Assembly: GCF_014305155.1 (NCBI RefSeq)
Contig: NZ_JACRUK010000028.1
Span: 1-47,944, forward strand
DNA length: 47,944 nt
DNA from: Flavobacterium muglaense
GTDB taxonomy: Bacteria > Bacteroidota > Bacteroidia > Flavobacteriales > Flavobacteriaceae
Direction: 5' to 3'
The position numbers and the translations under genes are program-made. The notes under the pieces were generated by a model. The model saw only the letters and a list, made by a program, of their open reading frames with translations, did no database searches and was not told where the DNA came from. Below are positions 1-7,655 of the stretch, one piece after another; within the stretch, counting starts at the first letter, position 1, and each line of letters begins with the position of its first letter.

Positions 1-66
1 ATTGAAGACTAGCAACCGTGCAGACTTTAAGTCTGCTAACCAAATCTATGGACTTTCAGTCCATAG
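1..66. repeat. Two adjacent palindromes at the break in cobA
   Basis: Positions 20-36 form a hairpin (GCAGACTT-T-AAGTCTGC) and 46-66 form another (CTATGGACT-TTC-AGTCCATAG), flanked by partly complementary CTAACC and GGTTTAG. This stretch does not encode the SUMT protein: in the frame of the downstream cobA fragment it has stops at 10-12 and 64-66. It looks like the right end of a small inserted palindromic repeat, but the left end lies outside the window. Confidence 0.6.
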
Positions 67-69
67 TGG

Positions 70-579
70 TTTAGTTTCGGACGAGGAAGTGAAGAAATAG
101 ACTATGTAGAAAGCTTTGGAATTCCTACATTTGTTGTTCCTGGAATTTCATCGGCTATTGCAGTTCCAGCTTATCAAGGTATTCCGTTGACAAAAAGAGG
201 AGTCTCAGAGAGTTTTTGGGTAATAACCGGAACCACTTCGAGCCGTCAATTATCAACAGATGTTAGCCTTGCAGCACAATCATCAGCTACGGTTGTCGTA
301 CTGATGGGAATGAGTAAATTAGAAGAAATTGTTGCTATTTTTCAATCGGAATCCAAAGGAGAAACTGCCGTTGCGATCATACAAAACGGAACTACTCCCG
401 AAGAAAAAATCGGAATTGGAACGATCAACAACATTCAAAAAGTAGTTGCTGATCAGCAGTTAAGTTCGCCAGCCATTATTGTAATTGGAGCGGTAGTAGG
501 CGATAGTAAAAAAAGGAAAGGATTTTACAAAGAGTTAAAATCCAGTCACAACAAACTATTGGTTTATGGAAAGGAATGA
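70..579 (+). pseudogene. cobA: Uroporphyrinogen-III C-methyltransferase, 3' fragment (5' disrupted)
   Basis: The reading frame from about 70 carries the C-terminal two thirds of a SUMT. It has the FGRGSEE motif (normally preceded by LKGGDP), then PTFVVPGISSAIAVPAYQG, GIPLTKRG, VVLMGM and the AIIQNGTTPEEK segment. SUMT methylates uroporphyrinogen III with SAM to make precorrin-2 for siroheme. The residues that should precede FGRG are missing; a TAG at 64-66 closes the frame and palindromic repeat DNA takes their place. The other open frame entering from the left edge ends at 98-100, so no single frame joins the halves. A restart at TTG 187 would make only a partial domain. It overlaps the next gene by 14 bp, which fits an operon. 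It is either a real pseudogene or an assembly join; a second cobA elsewhere would be needed if siroheme is still made. Confidence 0.7.
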
Positions 580-1147
580 GTTGTATCCCGTGTTTTTAAA
601 ACTGCACAATATGCAAGTATTGATCGTAGGTGGAGGAAATGTAGGATTAGAAAAATTAAGTTTTTTATTGAAGTCAAGTCCCAATGCAAATGTTGAGGTG
701 GTAGCGCCACATTTTCTACCAGAATTGGTAACTTTGGCAAATAGTCATAAGTCGGTTATTTTGACGGAGAAGAAATTCAATCGCTGGATGCTACGCAAAC
801 GACACATGGTAATTGCTTGTACCGATGATTTGAAAGTCAATAAAAGAGTGTACGATTTAGCAAGAGAGCGATATCTAATTTGTAATATTGCTGATACACC
901 GGATTTATGTGATTATTATTTGGGTGGTATCGTAACCAAAGGAAATGTGAAAATTGCCATTTCGACCAATGGAAAGTCACCCACAACAGCCAAAAGGTTA
1001 CGAGAGTTCTTCGAAGAAGTGATTCCTGAGGATATTAATAAAATGGTCGAAAATCTTAACGAATATCGCAAAACTTTAAAAGGAGATTTCGAGGAGAAAG
1101 TCCAAAAGATGAATGAGATCACAGCTTCGTTGAAAAATAAAGAATAG
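566..1147 (+). CDS. Precorrin-2 dehydrogenase / sirohydrochlorin ferrochelatase (Met8/CysG N-terminal type)
   Basis: A 193-residue protein of the length expected for the stand-alone CysG N-terminal (Met8/SirC-like) module. It has an NAD-binding Rossmann motif (VLIVGGGNVGLEK, about residues 18-30), the ADTPDLCDYY region that in this family lies near the active site, and the conserved TNGKSPTTAKRLREFFEE helix. Such enzymes oxidise precorrin-2 to sirohydrochlorin with NAD+ and may insert iron to give siroheme, the sulfite/nitrite reductase cofactor. The ATG lies inside the end of cobA, implying coupled translation. With cobA upstream and a ferredoxin-NADP reductase downstream, a sulfite-reduction setting is likely; that part is inference. 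Confidence 0.9.
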   Translation: MERNELYPVFLKLHNMQVLIVGGGNVGLEKLSFLLKSSPNANVEVVAPHFLPELVTLANSHKSVILTEKKFNRWMLRKRHMVIACTDDLKVNKRVYDLARERYLICNIADTPDLCDYYLGGIVTKGNVKIAISTNGKSPTTAKRLREFFEEVIPEDINKMVENLNEYRKTLKGDFEEKVQKMNEITASLKNKE

Positions 1148-1275
1148 AATAAAGAACAAAGAGAATAGGGGTAGTTTTGAATGATATTTATCATTTATTT
1201 TTGAAACATTCAGTCGTTTCTTTGTGGAAAGAATAGTAAGTAAGAATAAGTATAACAAAAGAAACTCTACCCAGT

Positions 1276-1309
1276 CTCCTCTTCCTGATAGCTATCGGGA
1301 TTAGAGGAG
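1276..1309. repeat. Palindromic intergenic repeat
   Basis: An imperfect inverted repeat with outer arms CTCCTCT and AGAGGAG around an inner TCCTGATAGCTATCGGGA palindrome. It lies in the 189-bp gap before the FNR gene and has no T-run, so it is not an obvious terminator. Similar GATAGCTATCGGGA palindromes are common between genes in flavobacteria (general knowledge). Confidence 0.6.
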
Positions 1310-1336
1310 GCAGGGGGAGGAATAAAAGTATTGAAC

Positions 1337-2389
1337 ATGATTGAAACAGATATCCTTATAATAGGAGCCGGACCAACTGGTTTATTTGCCGTTTTTGAAG
1401 CAGGATTATTAAAATTAAAATGCCATATATTAGATGCTTTACCGCAAGCAGGTGGGCAGTTATCAGAGTTATATCCTAAAAAACCGATCTATGATATTCC
1501 AGGTTTTCCTGAAGTATTAGCAGGAGATTTAGTAGATAATTTAATGGAACAAATCAAGCAATTCGAACCAGGATTTACACTTGGAGAACGTGCTGAAACG
1601 ATTGAAAAACAAGAAGACGGAAGTTTTATTGTGACTTCAAATGAGGGAACAAAGTTCCACGCCAAGGTAATTGCTATTGCTGGAGGGTTAGGAAGTTTCG
1701 AACCTAGAAAACCATTAATCGACGGTATTGCTTTCTATGAAAATAAAGGAATTAAATACTTTATTAAAGACCCAGAAGAGTTTAGAGATAAGAGAGTAGT
1801 GATTGCCGGAGGAGGAGATTCAGCCCTTGACTGGAGTATTTTCTTGACGGATGTAGCTTCAGAGGTGACATTGATTCACCGTCGTAACGAATTCCGTGGT
1901 GCTTTAGATTCTGTAGAGAAAGTGCAAGAACTAAAAGATGCTGGAAAAATTCGCATGATCACACCAGCTGAGGTAGTGGGATTAAACGGAGCCGAGCATA
2001 TTGAATCGATTGTAATCGAGGAAAACGGAGCTAATCGCACAATTGACACGGATTATTTTATTCCGCTTTTTGGTCTTACACCAAAATTAGGTCCTATAGG
2101 AAACTGGGGATTAGAAATAGAAAAAAACGCTATCAAAGTAAACAACGCTTTAGATTACCAAACGAATATTCCGGGAATTTTTGCCATTGGAGATGTGAAT
2201 ACCTATCCAGGTAAATTAAAATTGATCCTTTGCGGTTTCCACGAAGCGACATTAATGTGTCAAGCGGCCTACCAAATCATCAATCCAGGGAAACGTTATG
2301 TGTTGAAATATACTACAGTTTCAGGAGTTGACGGATTTGATGGAACTCGTAAAGAAGCGCCAAAAGCTGTTGTTAAAGCAATAGTTTAA
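1337..2389 (+). CDS. Ferredoxin--NADP reductase, thioredoxin reductase-like (type 2 FNR)
   Basis: A 350-residue flavoprotein using ATG 1337; a TTG two codons earlier (1331) is also possible. The N-terminal FAD motif is ILIIGAGPTGLFAVFEAG, the second Rossmann motif RVVIAGGGDSALDW binds NADPH, and the C-terminal FAD contact is IFAIGDVNTYPG. It lacks the CxxC of thioredoxin reductases, which places it with the TrxB-like ferredoxin/flavodoxin-NADP reductases of Firmicutes and Bacteroidota. It passes electrons between NADPH and ferredoxin. Beside siroheme genes it may supply a ferredoxin-dependent sulfite reductase (inference). A strong terminator follows at 2419. Confidence 0.9.
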   Translation: MIETDILIIGAGPTGLFAVFEAGLLKLKCHILDALPQAGGQLSELYPKKPIYDIPGFPEVLAGDLVDNLMEQIKQFEPGFTLGERAETIEKQEDGSFIVTSNEGTKFHAKVIAIAGGLGSFEPRKPLIDGIAFYENKGIKYFIKDPEEFRDKRVVIAGGGDSALDWSIFLTDVASEVTLIHRRNEFRGALDSVEKVQELKDAGKIRMITPAEVVGLNGAEHIESIVIEENGANRTIDTDYFIPLFGLTPKLGPIGNWGLEIEKNAIKVNNALDYQTNIPGIFAIGDVNTYPGKLKLILCGFHEATLMCQAAYQIINPGKRYVLKYTTVSGVDGFDGTRKEAPKAVVKAIV

Positions 2390-2418
2390 CAAATTCACCT
2401 ATAGTAGTTAAAAAATTA

Positions 2419-2455
2419 AGCGCTAATACTTGCGAGTATTAGCGCTTTGTCTTTT
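2419..2455 (+). terminator. Rho-independent terminator after FNR
   Basis: A perfect 12-bp stem (AGCGCTAATACT at 2419-2430, AGTATTAGCGCT at 2435-2446) with a TGCG loop, followed by TTGTCTTTT. Confidence 0.85.
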
Positions 2456-2483
2456 CTTTGCAGTGTTCCTATATTTATTGAAA

Positions 2484-2594
2484 GTTATCACGAAAGGCGG
2501 AGGGAAAGACCCGATGAAACCTTAGCAACCCTTTATCTTTAAAGAAGGTGCTACATTCTACTTTATACTGAATTCAGTATCTAAGATAGATAAC
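2484..2594 (+). promoter_or_regulatory. SAM-I (S-box) riboswitch
   Basis: The S-box core is present in order: GGCGGAGGGA (2497-2506), GACCCGATGAAACC, TTAGCAACC, then GGTGCTACATTC (2548-2559). P1 can close with GTTATC at 2484-2489 and GATAAC at 2589-2594. A palindromic P4 (ATACTGAATTCAGTAT) sits at 2565-2580. It lies about 250 nt upstream of the first metH gene, so SAM would be expected to turn the methionine genes down. No textbook terminator is obvious straight after it. Candidates are an AATACT-AGTATT hairpin near 2601-2617 and the T-run after ATATCGATAT near 2640-2656. The expression platform therefore remains open. Confidence 0.9.
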
Positions 2595-2680
2595 ACAAGA
2601 ATACTTCCATAGTATTTCTCAAACCTTTTCTTGACAACATATCGATATTTTTTTTTAGAGCAGATGATTGGTGTTTTTTT

Positions 2681-2766
2681 GCCATGATCCCTCCCGCTTT
2701 GCGTTACAATCTTTTTATTTTTAAAGAAAAAATAAAAAGGATTTCCACTGCAATCGGGGCTAAAGA
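2681..2766 (-). repeat. Hairpin repeat with constant shoulders, copy A
   Basis: Read on the minus strand it begins TAGCCCCGATTGCAGTGGAAA, has an A/T-rich stem (ATCCTTTTTATTTTT against AAAAATAAAAAGAT), and ends ATTGTAACGC. It has the same layout as copy D at 46610-46690 and shares a core with copies B and C. It sits in the leader between the SAM riboswitch and the metH start, so its stem would be transcribed. Confidence 0.65.
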
Positions 2767-2847
2767 CAAACAATAGTGAACTTTTGGAATTAATAATCAA
2801 AAGTATAGATCTCAATTCATATTGTGATTTACAAGAAATAAAAAGTT

Positions 2848-3849
2848 ATGTCAAGCATTCACGAAGCCATTAAAAAAAACATACTCATTCTCGATGGAGC
2901 CATGGGAACGATGTTGCAACGTTACAATTTCTCCGAAGAAGATTTTAGAGGGGAGCGTTTCAAAGATTTTCCACATTCTCTAAAAGGAAATAACGATTTA
3001 CTATCACTCACACAGCCACAAGCGATAAAAGCGGTACACGCCGCTTATTTTGAGGCTGGAGCCGATATCGTCGAAACTAATACTTTCTCAGGAACCACCA
3101 TCGGAATGGCCGATTATTTCCTAGAAGAATATGTATACGAATTGAATTATGAGTCGGCTAAACTAGCCCGCGAAGTAGCCGATGAATGGACGGCTAAAAA
3201 CCCAGACAAACCTCGTTTTGTAGCTGGTTCAATAGGACCAACAAACCGTACAGCAAGTATGTCACCAGATGTAAATGATCCGGGATATAGAGCAGTAACT
3301 TTTGATGATTTGCGCATTGCTTACAAGCAACAAGTAGAAGCATTAATTGACGGAGGAAGTGATTTATTACTAGTTGAAACTATTTTTGATACACTAAATG
3401 CCAAAGCAGCACTTTTTGCCATCGAAGAAGTAAAAGACGAACGTAATATTGATATTCCTATCATGGTTTCGGGAACAATTACAGATGCTTCAGGAAGAAC
3501 ACTTTCTGGGCAAACGGTAGAAGCGTTCTTAGTTTCAGTTTCGCACATTCCGTTGTTGAGTGTAGGATTCAATTGTGCTCTAGGAGCCGATTTGTTGAAA
3601 CCGTACTTACAAACATTGTCACAAAACACTTCATTCAATGTATCGGCGCATCCTAATGCAGGATTACCCAATGCCTTTGGAGAATACGACGAAACCCCAG
3701 CAGAAATGCAATCACAAATAAAAACATATCTCGACGATAATTTAGTAAATATCATAGGTGGATGTTGTGGTACAACCCCAGAACACATTAGATTAATTGC
3801 TGATATCGCCAAAGATTATAAACCAAGAGTATCAACAGCAACAATGTAA
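2848..3849 (+). CDS. metH: Methionine synthase, homocysteine-binding subunit (split MetH N-terminal part)
   Basis: This 333-residue protein matches only the N-terminal homocysteine S-methyltransferase barrel of cobalamin-dependent MetH. It starts with [13 protein letters not shown] and has the ETNTFSGTT strand. The zinc ligands are in GFNCALGA and the C-terminal [11 protein letters not shown]. The pterin, cobalamin and reactivation modules are on the next gene, 640 bp downstream. A two-gene MetH is, to my knowledge, usual in flavobacteria. Together the products methylate homocysteine to methionine using 5-methyl-THF. It is preceded by a SAM-I riboswitch, consistent with end-product control. 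Repeat DNA begins within two bases of the stop codon. Confidence 0.93.
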   Translation: MSSIHEAIKKNILILDGAMGTMLQRYNFSEEDFRGERFKDFPHSLKGNNDLLSLTQPQAIKAVHAAYFEAGADIVETNTFSGTTIGMADYFLEEYVYELNYESAKLAREVADEWTAKNPDKPRFVAGSIGPTNRTASMSPDVNDPGYRAVTFDDLRIAYKQQVEALIDGGSDLLLVETIFDTLNAKAALFAIEEVKDERNIDIPIMVSGTITDASGRTLSGQTVEAFLVSVSHIPLLSVGFNCALGADLLKPYLQTLSQNTSFNVSAHPNAGLPNAFGEYDETPAEMQSQIKTYLDDNLVNIIGGCCGTTPEHIRLIADIAKDYKPRVSTATM

Positions 3850-3850
3850 C

Positions 3851-3874
3851 GTAGAGACGCGATTTATCGCGTCT
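3851..3874. repeat. Palindromic repeat, copy 1 (GTAGAGACGCGA type)
   Basis: It begins GTAG and forms the hairpin AGACGCGA-TTTA-TCGCGTCT. It abuts the stop codon of the first metH gene. An identical copy lies at 18451-18474 at the end of pheA, with a degenerate one at 18500-18525. Confidence 0.85.
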
Positions 3875-3891
3875 AACATAAGATTTATAAA

Positions 3892-3985
3892 GCTAGCGCG
3901 GGCGTCCCGTTCGTGCCAGCAAGCAAAGACAAAGAAAAACAGTAAAATAATTTGATATAGGCAAGAGTAGCACGCTCGCGCTAGC
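3892..3985. repeat. Long inverted repeat
   Basis: The left arm starts GCTAGCGCGGGCGT (3892) and the right arm ends CACGCTCGCGCTAGC (3985). The arms are imperfectly complementary and enclose about 60 bp. It is part of the repeat nest between the metH halves. Confidence 0.6.
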
Positions 3986-4010
3986 AAATGAAGTTGAATT
4001 AGTAAACAAA

Positions 4011-4037
4011 CCTACAAGGTTTTGAAAACCTTGCAGG
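4011..4037. repeat. AACCTTG-type palindrome, copy 1
   Basis: A hairpin of CCTACAAGGTTTT and GAAAACCTTGCAGG. A second, slightly diverged copy lies at 4445-4471, just before the second metH gene. Confidence 0.7.
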
Positions 4038-4144
4038 ATTGCAGAATGAGTTAAAATATTGAGAGCGGGCAATTGTCGATTTTGATAAGTGATTAAGCGT
4101 GGTACGAGATTCTTCCTTCGTTTATCAATTTTTTTTTTTAATTG

Positions 4145-4267
4145 ACTCCAGCTTTAGCTGGAGAATAAGGAATGAATGTGAAAATGGCTTTAGCCAAAAA
4201 AATGAATTTGGCTAAAGCCATTTTATTTTTCAGTAGCAGATAGCGCGGATTTGCAATCCGTGCCCGC
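4145..4267. repeat. Three further palindromes in the metH gap
   Basis: In order: CTCCAGC-TTTA-GCTGGAG (4146-4163); AAAATGGCTTTAGCC paired with GGCTAAAGCCATTTT (4181-4224); and CGGATT-TGC-AATCCG (4246-4260) inside a GCGCGG...CCGTGCCCGC block. There is no open frame or recognisable RNA gene here. Confidence 0.65.
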
Positions 4268-4311
4268 ATAGAGAATAGAAAAATCAATGTTATTTTAAAG
4301 GAGTAACAATT

Positions 4312-4420
4312 GGAGAGTTGCGTGAGGGATAGCAGCGGAAAGCCCACAGCCTGACGTAGGAAGTGCGAGGACTTGCAGTGTATAGCCCGACCCGTAGTTT
4401 TTACGGAGGGACACGCCCAA
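4312..4420 (+). repeat. Hairpin repeat with constant shoulders, copy B
   Basis: It opens GTTGCGTGAGGGATAGCAG followed by CGGAAA, has a variable middle, then closes TTGCAGTGTATAGCCCGACC. A second small hairpin (CCCGTA-GTTTT-TACGGAGG) and ACGCCC follow. Its flanks match copy C at 26403-26544 read on the minus strand. Confidence 0.65.
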
Positions 4421-4444
4421 AATAATACAAATTAAAAAGAGATA

Positions 4445-4471
4445 CCTACAAGGTTTTGGAAAACTTGGAGG
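4445..4471. repeat. AACCTTG-type palindrome, copy 2
   Basis: A diverged copy of the repeat at 4011-4037 (CCTACAAGGTTTT then GGAAAACTTGGAGG). It lies only 17 bp before the start codon of the second metH gene, so it would be in the 5' untranslated region. Confidence 0.65.
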
Positions 4472-4488
4472 ACAAATAAAAAATAAAA

Positions 4489-7400
4489 ATGGCAGCAGTA
4501 GAAACTAGAAGAAACTTGGTATTAGCGGGATTAGAGCCTTTAATCATTACGCCAGATAGCGTATTTGTGAATATTGGGGAACGTACCAACGTGACGGGTT
4601 CTAGAAAATTCTTGAGATTAATCAAGGAAGAAAAATACGAAGAGGCACTGAGTATCGCAAAGGAGCAAGTGGAAGGTGGCGCACAAATCATCGATATCAA
4701 TATGGATGAGGGGATGCTGGATGGCGAATATGCTATGACAAAATTCCTGAATTTAATTGCTGCTGAGCCTGATATTTCGCGTGTGCCTATTATGATTGAC
4801 AGTTCGAAATGGGATATTATCGAAGCAGGATTGAAAGTAGTACAAGGGAAAAGTGTGGTAAATTCGATTTCGTTAAAAGAAGGAGAAGAGCAGTTTATCC
4901 ATCATGCTAAATTGATTAAGCGTTATGGAGCAGCTGCAATTATCATGGCTTTTGACGAAACAGGACAGGCTGATAATTATGACCGTAGAGTTGAAATTTG
5001 CCAGCGTTCGTATGATATTTTGGTAAATAAAGTTGGTTTTCCTCCTCAGGATATTATTTTCGATTTGAATATATTTCCAGTTGCAACTGGGATGGAAGAA
5101 CATCGCTTGAATGCGTTGGATTTCTTTAGAGGAACAAAATGGGTTCGTGAAAATTTACCTCATGCACATATTAGTGGCGGAGTAAGCAATGTGTCGTTTT
5201 CGTTTAGAGGAAATGATACGGTTAGGGAAGCGATGCACTCGGTTTTCTTGTATCATGCCATTCAAAACGGAATGACGATGGGAATCGTAAATCCAGAGAT
5301 GTTGACCATTTATGATGATATCCCAAAAGATTTGTTGGAACGCGTTGAAGATGTAATTCTGAATAGAAGAGACGATGCTACTGAAAGACTATTGGATTTT
5401 GCTGAAAATGTAAAAGGAGATGTAAAGAGTAATGAAAAGGCAATCCAAGAATGGCGCTCGGGAACAATTCAGGAACGATTAACGCACTCATTAGTAAAAG
5501 GAGTTGATGAATTTATTCTTTTAGATATTGAAGAAGCCAGACTCGCGGCTACAAAACCTATCGAAGTTATCGAAATTAACTTGATGACTGGAATGAATGT
5601 AGTTGGAGATTTATTTGGTTCAGGGAAAATGTTTTTGCCGCAAGTGGTAAAATCGGCACGTGTAATGAAAAAAGCGGTAGCGTATCTGTTGCCTTTTATT
5701 GAAGCTGGTAAACGCCCCCCAGCCCCCAAAGGGGGAGTGAAAGATTCGAAACATTGGGAAACTGCAAATAGAGCAAATTATAGTTTGTTAAAAGAGCATG
5801 CTAAAAAAATGCGCAATCAACCAACAGATGCTGAAAAGAGGTTATGGCAGGAGTTGAGTGGTAAACAATTAGAAAATTATAAATTTAGAAGACAACATAT
5901 TATTGGAGATTATATAGCTGATTTTGTATGCTTAAAAGAAAATGTAATTGTTGAAGTTGATGGATTAATTCATCAGTTGCCAGAAAATCAATCAAGTGAT
6001 GCTCAAAGGACAGCTTGGTTGAATGCAGAAGGATATCAAGTGATTCGTTTTTCAAACGACGAAGTCTTGTTTGATATGGATAAAGTTTTAAGCAAAATAA
6101 ATTCCGCTCTAACTGCTCCCCCTCCGGGGGCTAGGGGGGCGGGAAAAATCTTGATGGCAACCGTAAAAGGAGATGTACACGATATTGGTAAAAATATTGT
6201 TTCGGTGGTATTGGCCTGTAACAATTATGAGATTGTAGATCTTGGTGTTATGGTGCCTCCCGAAAAAATTATTGCAGCTGCTATAGAACACAATGTAGAT
6301 ATTATTGGGTTAAGTGGTTTGATTACGCCTTCACTAGATGAAATGGTTTATCTCGCTAAGGAATTAGATAAGAAAGGAATGAAAATTCCAGTAATGATAG
6401 GTGGTGCAACAACATCGCGGGCGCATACTGCCGTTAAAATTGCACCTCAATATAGAGAAACTGTAATTCATGTTAATGATGCTTCGAGAGCCGTAACAGT
6501 GGCTGGAAGTTTGTTGAACAAGGATAAAAAATTATATGCAAGTGATATTAGAGCAGAATATGATGCGTTTAGAGAAACGTTTTTGAACCGTTCGCGCGAC
6601 AAAAATTTCTTGACCATTGAGCAGGCTCGTAAAAATAAATTACAGCTAGACTGGGATAATTTTACTCCTGTGAAACCAAATGTAATAGGGGAGCAAGTTA
6701 TAGAAGTAGAGTTGGATGTTTTGGTTCCCTATATTGACTGGACACCGTTTTTTAGAACCTGGGAATTGTTCGGGAAATATCCAGCAATTTTAACGGATGA
6801 AGTAGTGGGGGAGCAAGCGACTTCGGTTTTTGCGGATGCACAGGAAATGTTAGCCGTTATTTTGAAAGAAAAGAAACTGACTGCCAAAGGAATCTACGGA
6901 ATCTTTGCTGCGAATCAAATCAACGATGATGATATTGAATTAACGGACGAAAACGGAAAACCATTACAAACGTTCTTGACTTTGCGTCAACAATCCCAAA
7001 AAACTAAAGGAGCGCCAAATATTGCCTTGTCTGATTTTATTGCTCCAAAAGACAATGGAAAGGTGGATTATATGGGTGCTTTTTGTGTCACCACTGGTTT
7101 TGGTGTGGATGAATGGGCGGCTGAATTTGAAAAAGATTTAGACGATTATAATTCGATTATGGTTAAAGCACTAGCGGATCGTTTTGCAGAAGCTTTCGCT
7201 GAATATTTACATGAGAAAGTTCGTAAAGAAGTTTGGGGATACGCATCAGATGAGAACATGAGTACCGAGGCTATGATTGCTGAAGAGTACAAAGGAATTC
7301 GCCCTGCGCCAGGATATCCTGCTTGTCCTGACCATTTAGAAAAACCAACAATTTGGAAATTACTAAATGTCGAAAAGGAAATAGGAGTAACCTTGACAGA

Positions 7401-7575
7401 GAGCATGGCGATGTGGCCAGCATCATCAGTTTCAGGATATTATTTTGGGAATCCACAAAGTAAATATTTTGGACTCGGAAAAATAAAAGAAGATCAAGTG
7501 ATTGATTATGCTAAACGTAGAAGCATTTCTACTGACATGGCAACAAAATGGCTGAGTCCTAATATAGCAGACTAG
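4489..7575 (+). CDS. metH: Methionine synthase, folate/cobalamin/reactivation part, with inserted nuclease domain
   Basis: A 1028-residue protein carrying the MetH modules that follow the homocysteine barrel. The pterin-binding domain is at about residues 20-280 ([16 protein letters not shown]). The helical cobalamin cap covers about 320-408 ([16 protein letters not shown]). The Rossmann cobalamin domain carries DVHDIGKN with His564 as the expected cobalt ligand. The SAM-dependent reactivation domain is at about 700-1028 ([14 protein letters not shown]). Between cap and Rossmann domain, residues 409-551 are foreign: a Pro/Gly-rich entry, a DUF559/Vsr-like nuclease domain, and a Gly-rich exit. 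Without this insert the protein would be 885 residues and colinear with E. coli MetH. The frame is intact throughout, so the host gene probably still works, but this needs testing. metF follows 80 bp downstream. Confidence 0.93.
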   Translation: MAAVETRRNLVLAGLEPLIITPDSVFVNIGERTNVTGSRKFLRLIKEEKYEEALSIAKEQVEGGAQIIDINMDEGMLDGEYAMTKFLNLIAAEPDISRVPIMIDSSKWDIIEAGLKVVQGKSVVNSISLKEGEEQFIHHAKLIKRYGAAAIIMAFDETGQADNYDRRVEICQRSYDILVNKVGFPPQDIIFDLNIFPVATGMEEHRLNALDFFRGTKWVRENLPHAHISGGVSNVSFSFRGNDTVREAMHSVFLYHAIQNGMTMGIVNPEMLTIYDDIPKDLLERVEDVILNRRDDATERLLDFAENVKGDVKSNEKAIQEWRSGTIQERLTHSLVKGVDEFILLDIEEARLAATKPIEVIEINLMTGMNVVGDLFGSGKMFLPQVVKSARVMKKAVAYLLPFIEAGKRPPAPKGGVKDSKHWETANRANYSLLKEHAKKMRNQPTDAEKRLWQELSGKQLENYKFRRQHIIGDYIADFVCLKENVIVEVDGLIHQLPENQSSDAQRTAWLNAEGYQVIRFSNDEVLFDMDKVLSKINSALTAPPPGARGAGKILMATVKGDVHDIGKNIVSVVLACNNYEIVDLGVMVPPEKIIAAAIEHNVDIIGLSGLITPSLDEMVYLAKELDKKGMKIPVMIGGATTSRAHTAVKIAPQYRETVIHVNDASRAVTVAGSLLNKDKKLYASDIRAEYDAFRETFLNRSRDKNFLTIEQARKNKLQLDWDNFTPVKPNVIGEQVIEVELDVLVPYIDWTPFFRTWELFGKYPAILTDEVVGEQATSVFADAQEMLAVILKEKKLTAKGIYGIFAANQINDDDIELTDENGKPLQTFLTLRQQSQKTKGAPNIALSDFIAPKDNGKVDYMGAFCVTTGFGVDEWAAEFEKDLDDYNSIMVKALADRFAEAFAEYLHEKVRKEVWGYASDENMSTEAMIAEEYKGIRPAPGYPACPDHLEKPTIWKLLNVEKEIGVTLTESMAMWPASSVSGYYFGNPQSKYFGLGKIKEDQVIDYAKRRSISTDMATKWLSPNIAD
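5713..6141 (+). mobile_element. DUF559-type nuclease element with terminal inverted repeats, inserted in-frame in metH
   Basis: The segment is exactly 429 nt (143 codons) and begins and ends on codon boundaries of metH. The left end (5713-5737) is CGCCCCCCAGCCCCC-AAA-GGGGGAG. The right end (6116-6141) is its near-perfect inverse, and each end can also fold on itself (CCCCC/GGGGG). The inside encodes [48 protein letters not shown] and [11 protein letters not shown], then [20 protein letters not shown]. This is the conserved pattern of DUF559 proteins, a Vsr/PD-(D/E)XK-like fold. The D of ADFVC, the E and D of VEVDG and the following H look intact. GGTAAA before and GGAAAA after may be an imperfect target duplication. 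No intein splice residues (N-terminal Cys/Ser, C-terminal His-Asn) are visible. Confidence 0.85.
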
Positions 7576-7582
7576 AAAAGTT

Positions 7583-7639
7583 GTTTAAAGTTTAAAGTTT
7601 CAAGTTGCTCAAGAGAACTTTAAACTTTAAACTTTAAAC
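7583..7639. repeat. GTTTAAA inverted repeat between metH and metF
   Basis: The left arm is repeated GTTTAAA ending CAAGTT, with a short GCTCAAGAG loop; the right arm starts AACTTT and continues as repeated AAACTTT. It would form a long A/U stem in the intergenic mRNA. It has no T-run of its own. Confidence 0.7.
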
Positions 7640-7655
7640 CTGAAACAAAAATAAA

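Noticed and set aside
2558..2815. Minus-strand frame across the SAM riboswitch leader
   Set aside because: It overlaps the riboswitch P4 and a repeat copy; composition is A/T-driven and no family is recognisable.
3321..3812. Minus-strand 163-codon frame inside the first metH gene
   Set aside because: It is a mirror of a well-conserved enzyme and shows no motif of its own.
5713..6141. Intein in metH
   Set aside because: No N-terminal Cys/Ser block, no C-terminal His-Asn, and the size (143 residues) and domain fit DUF559, not Hint.
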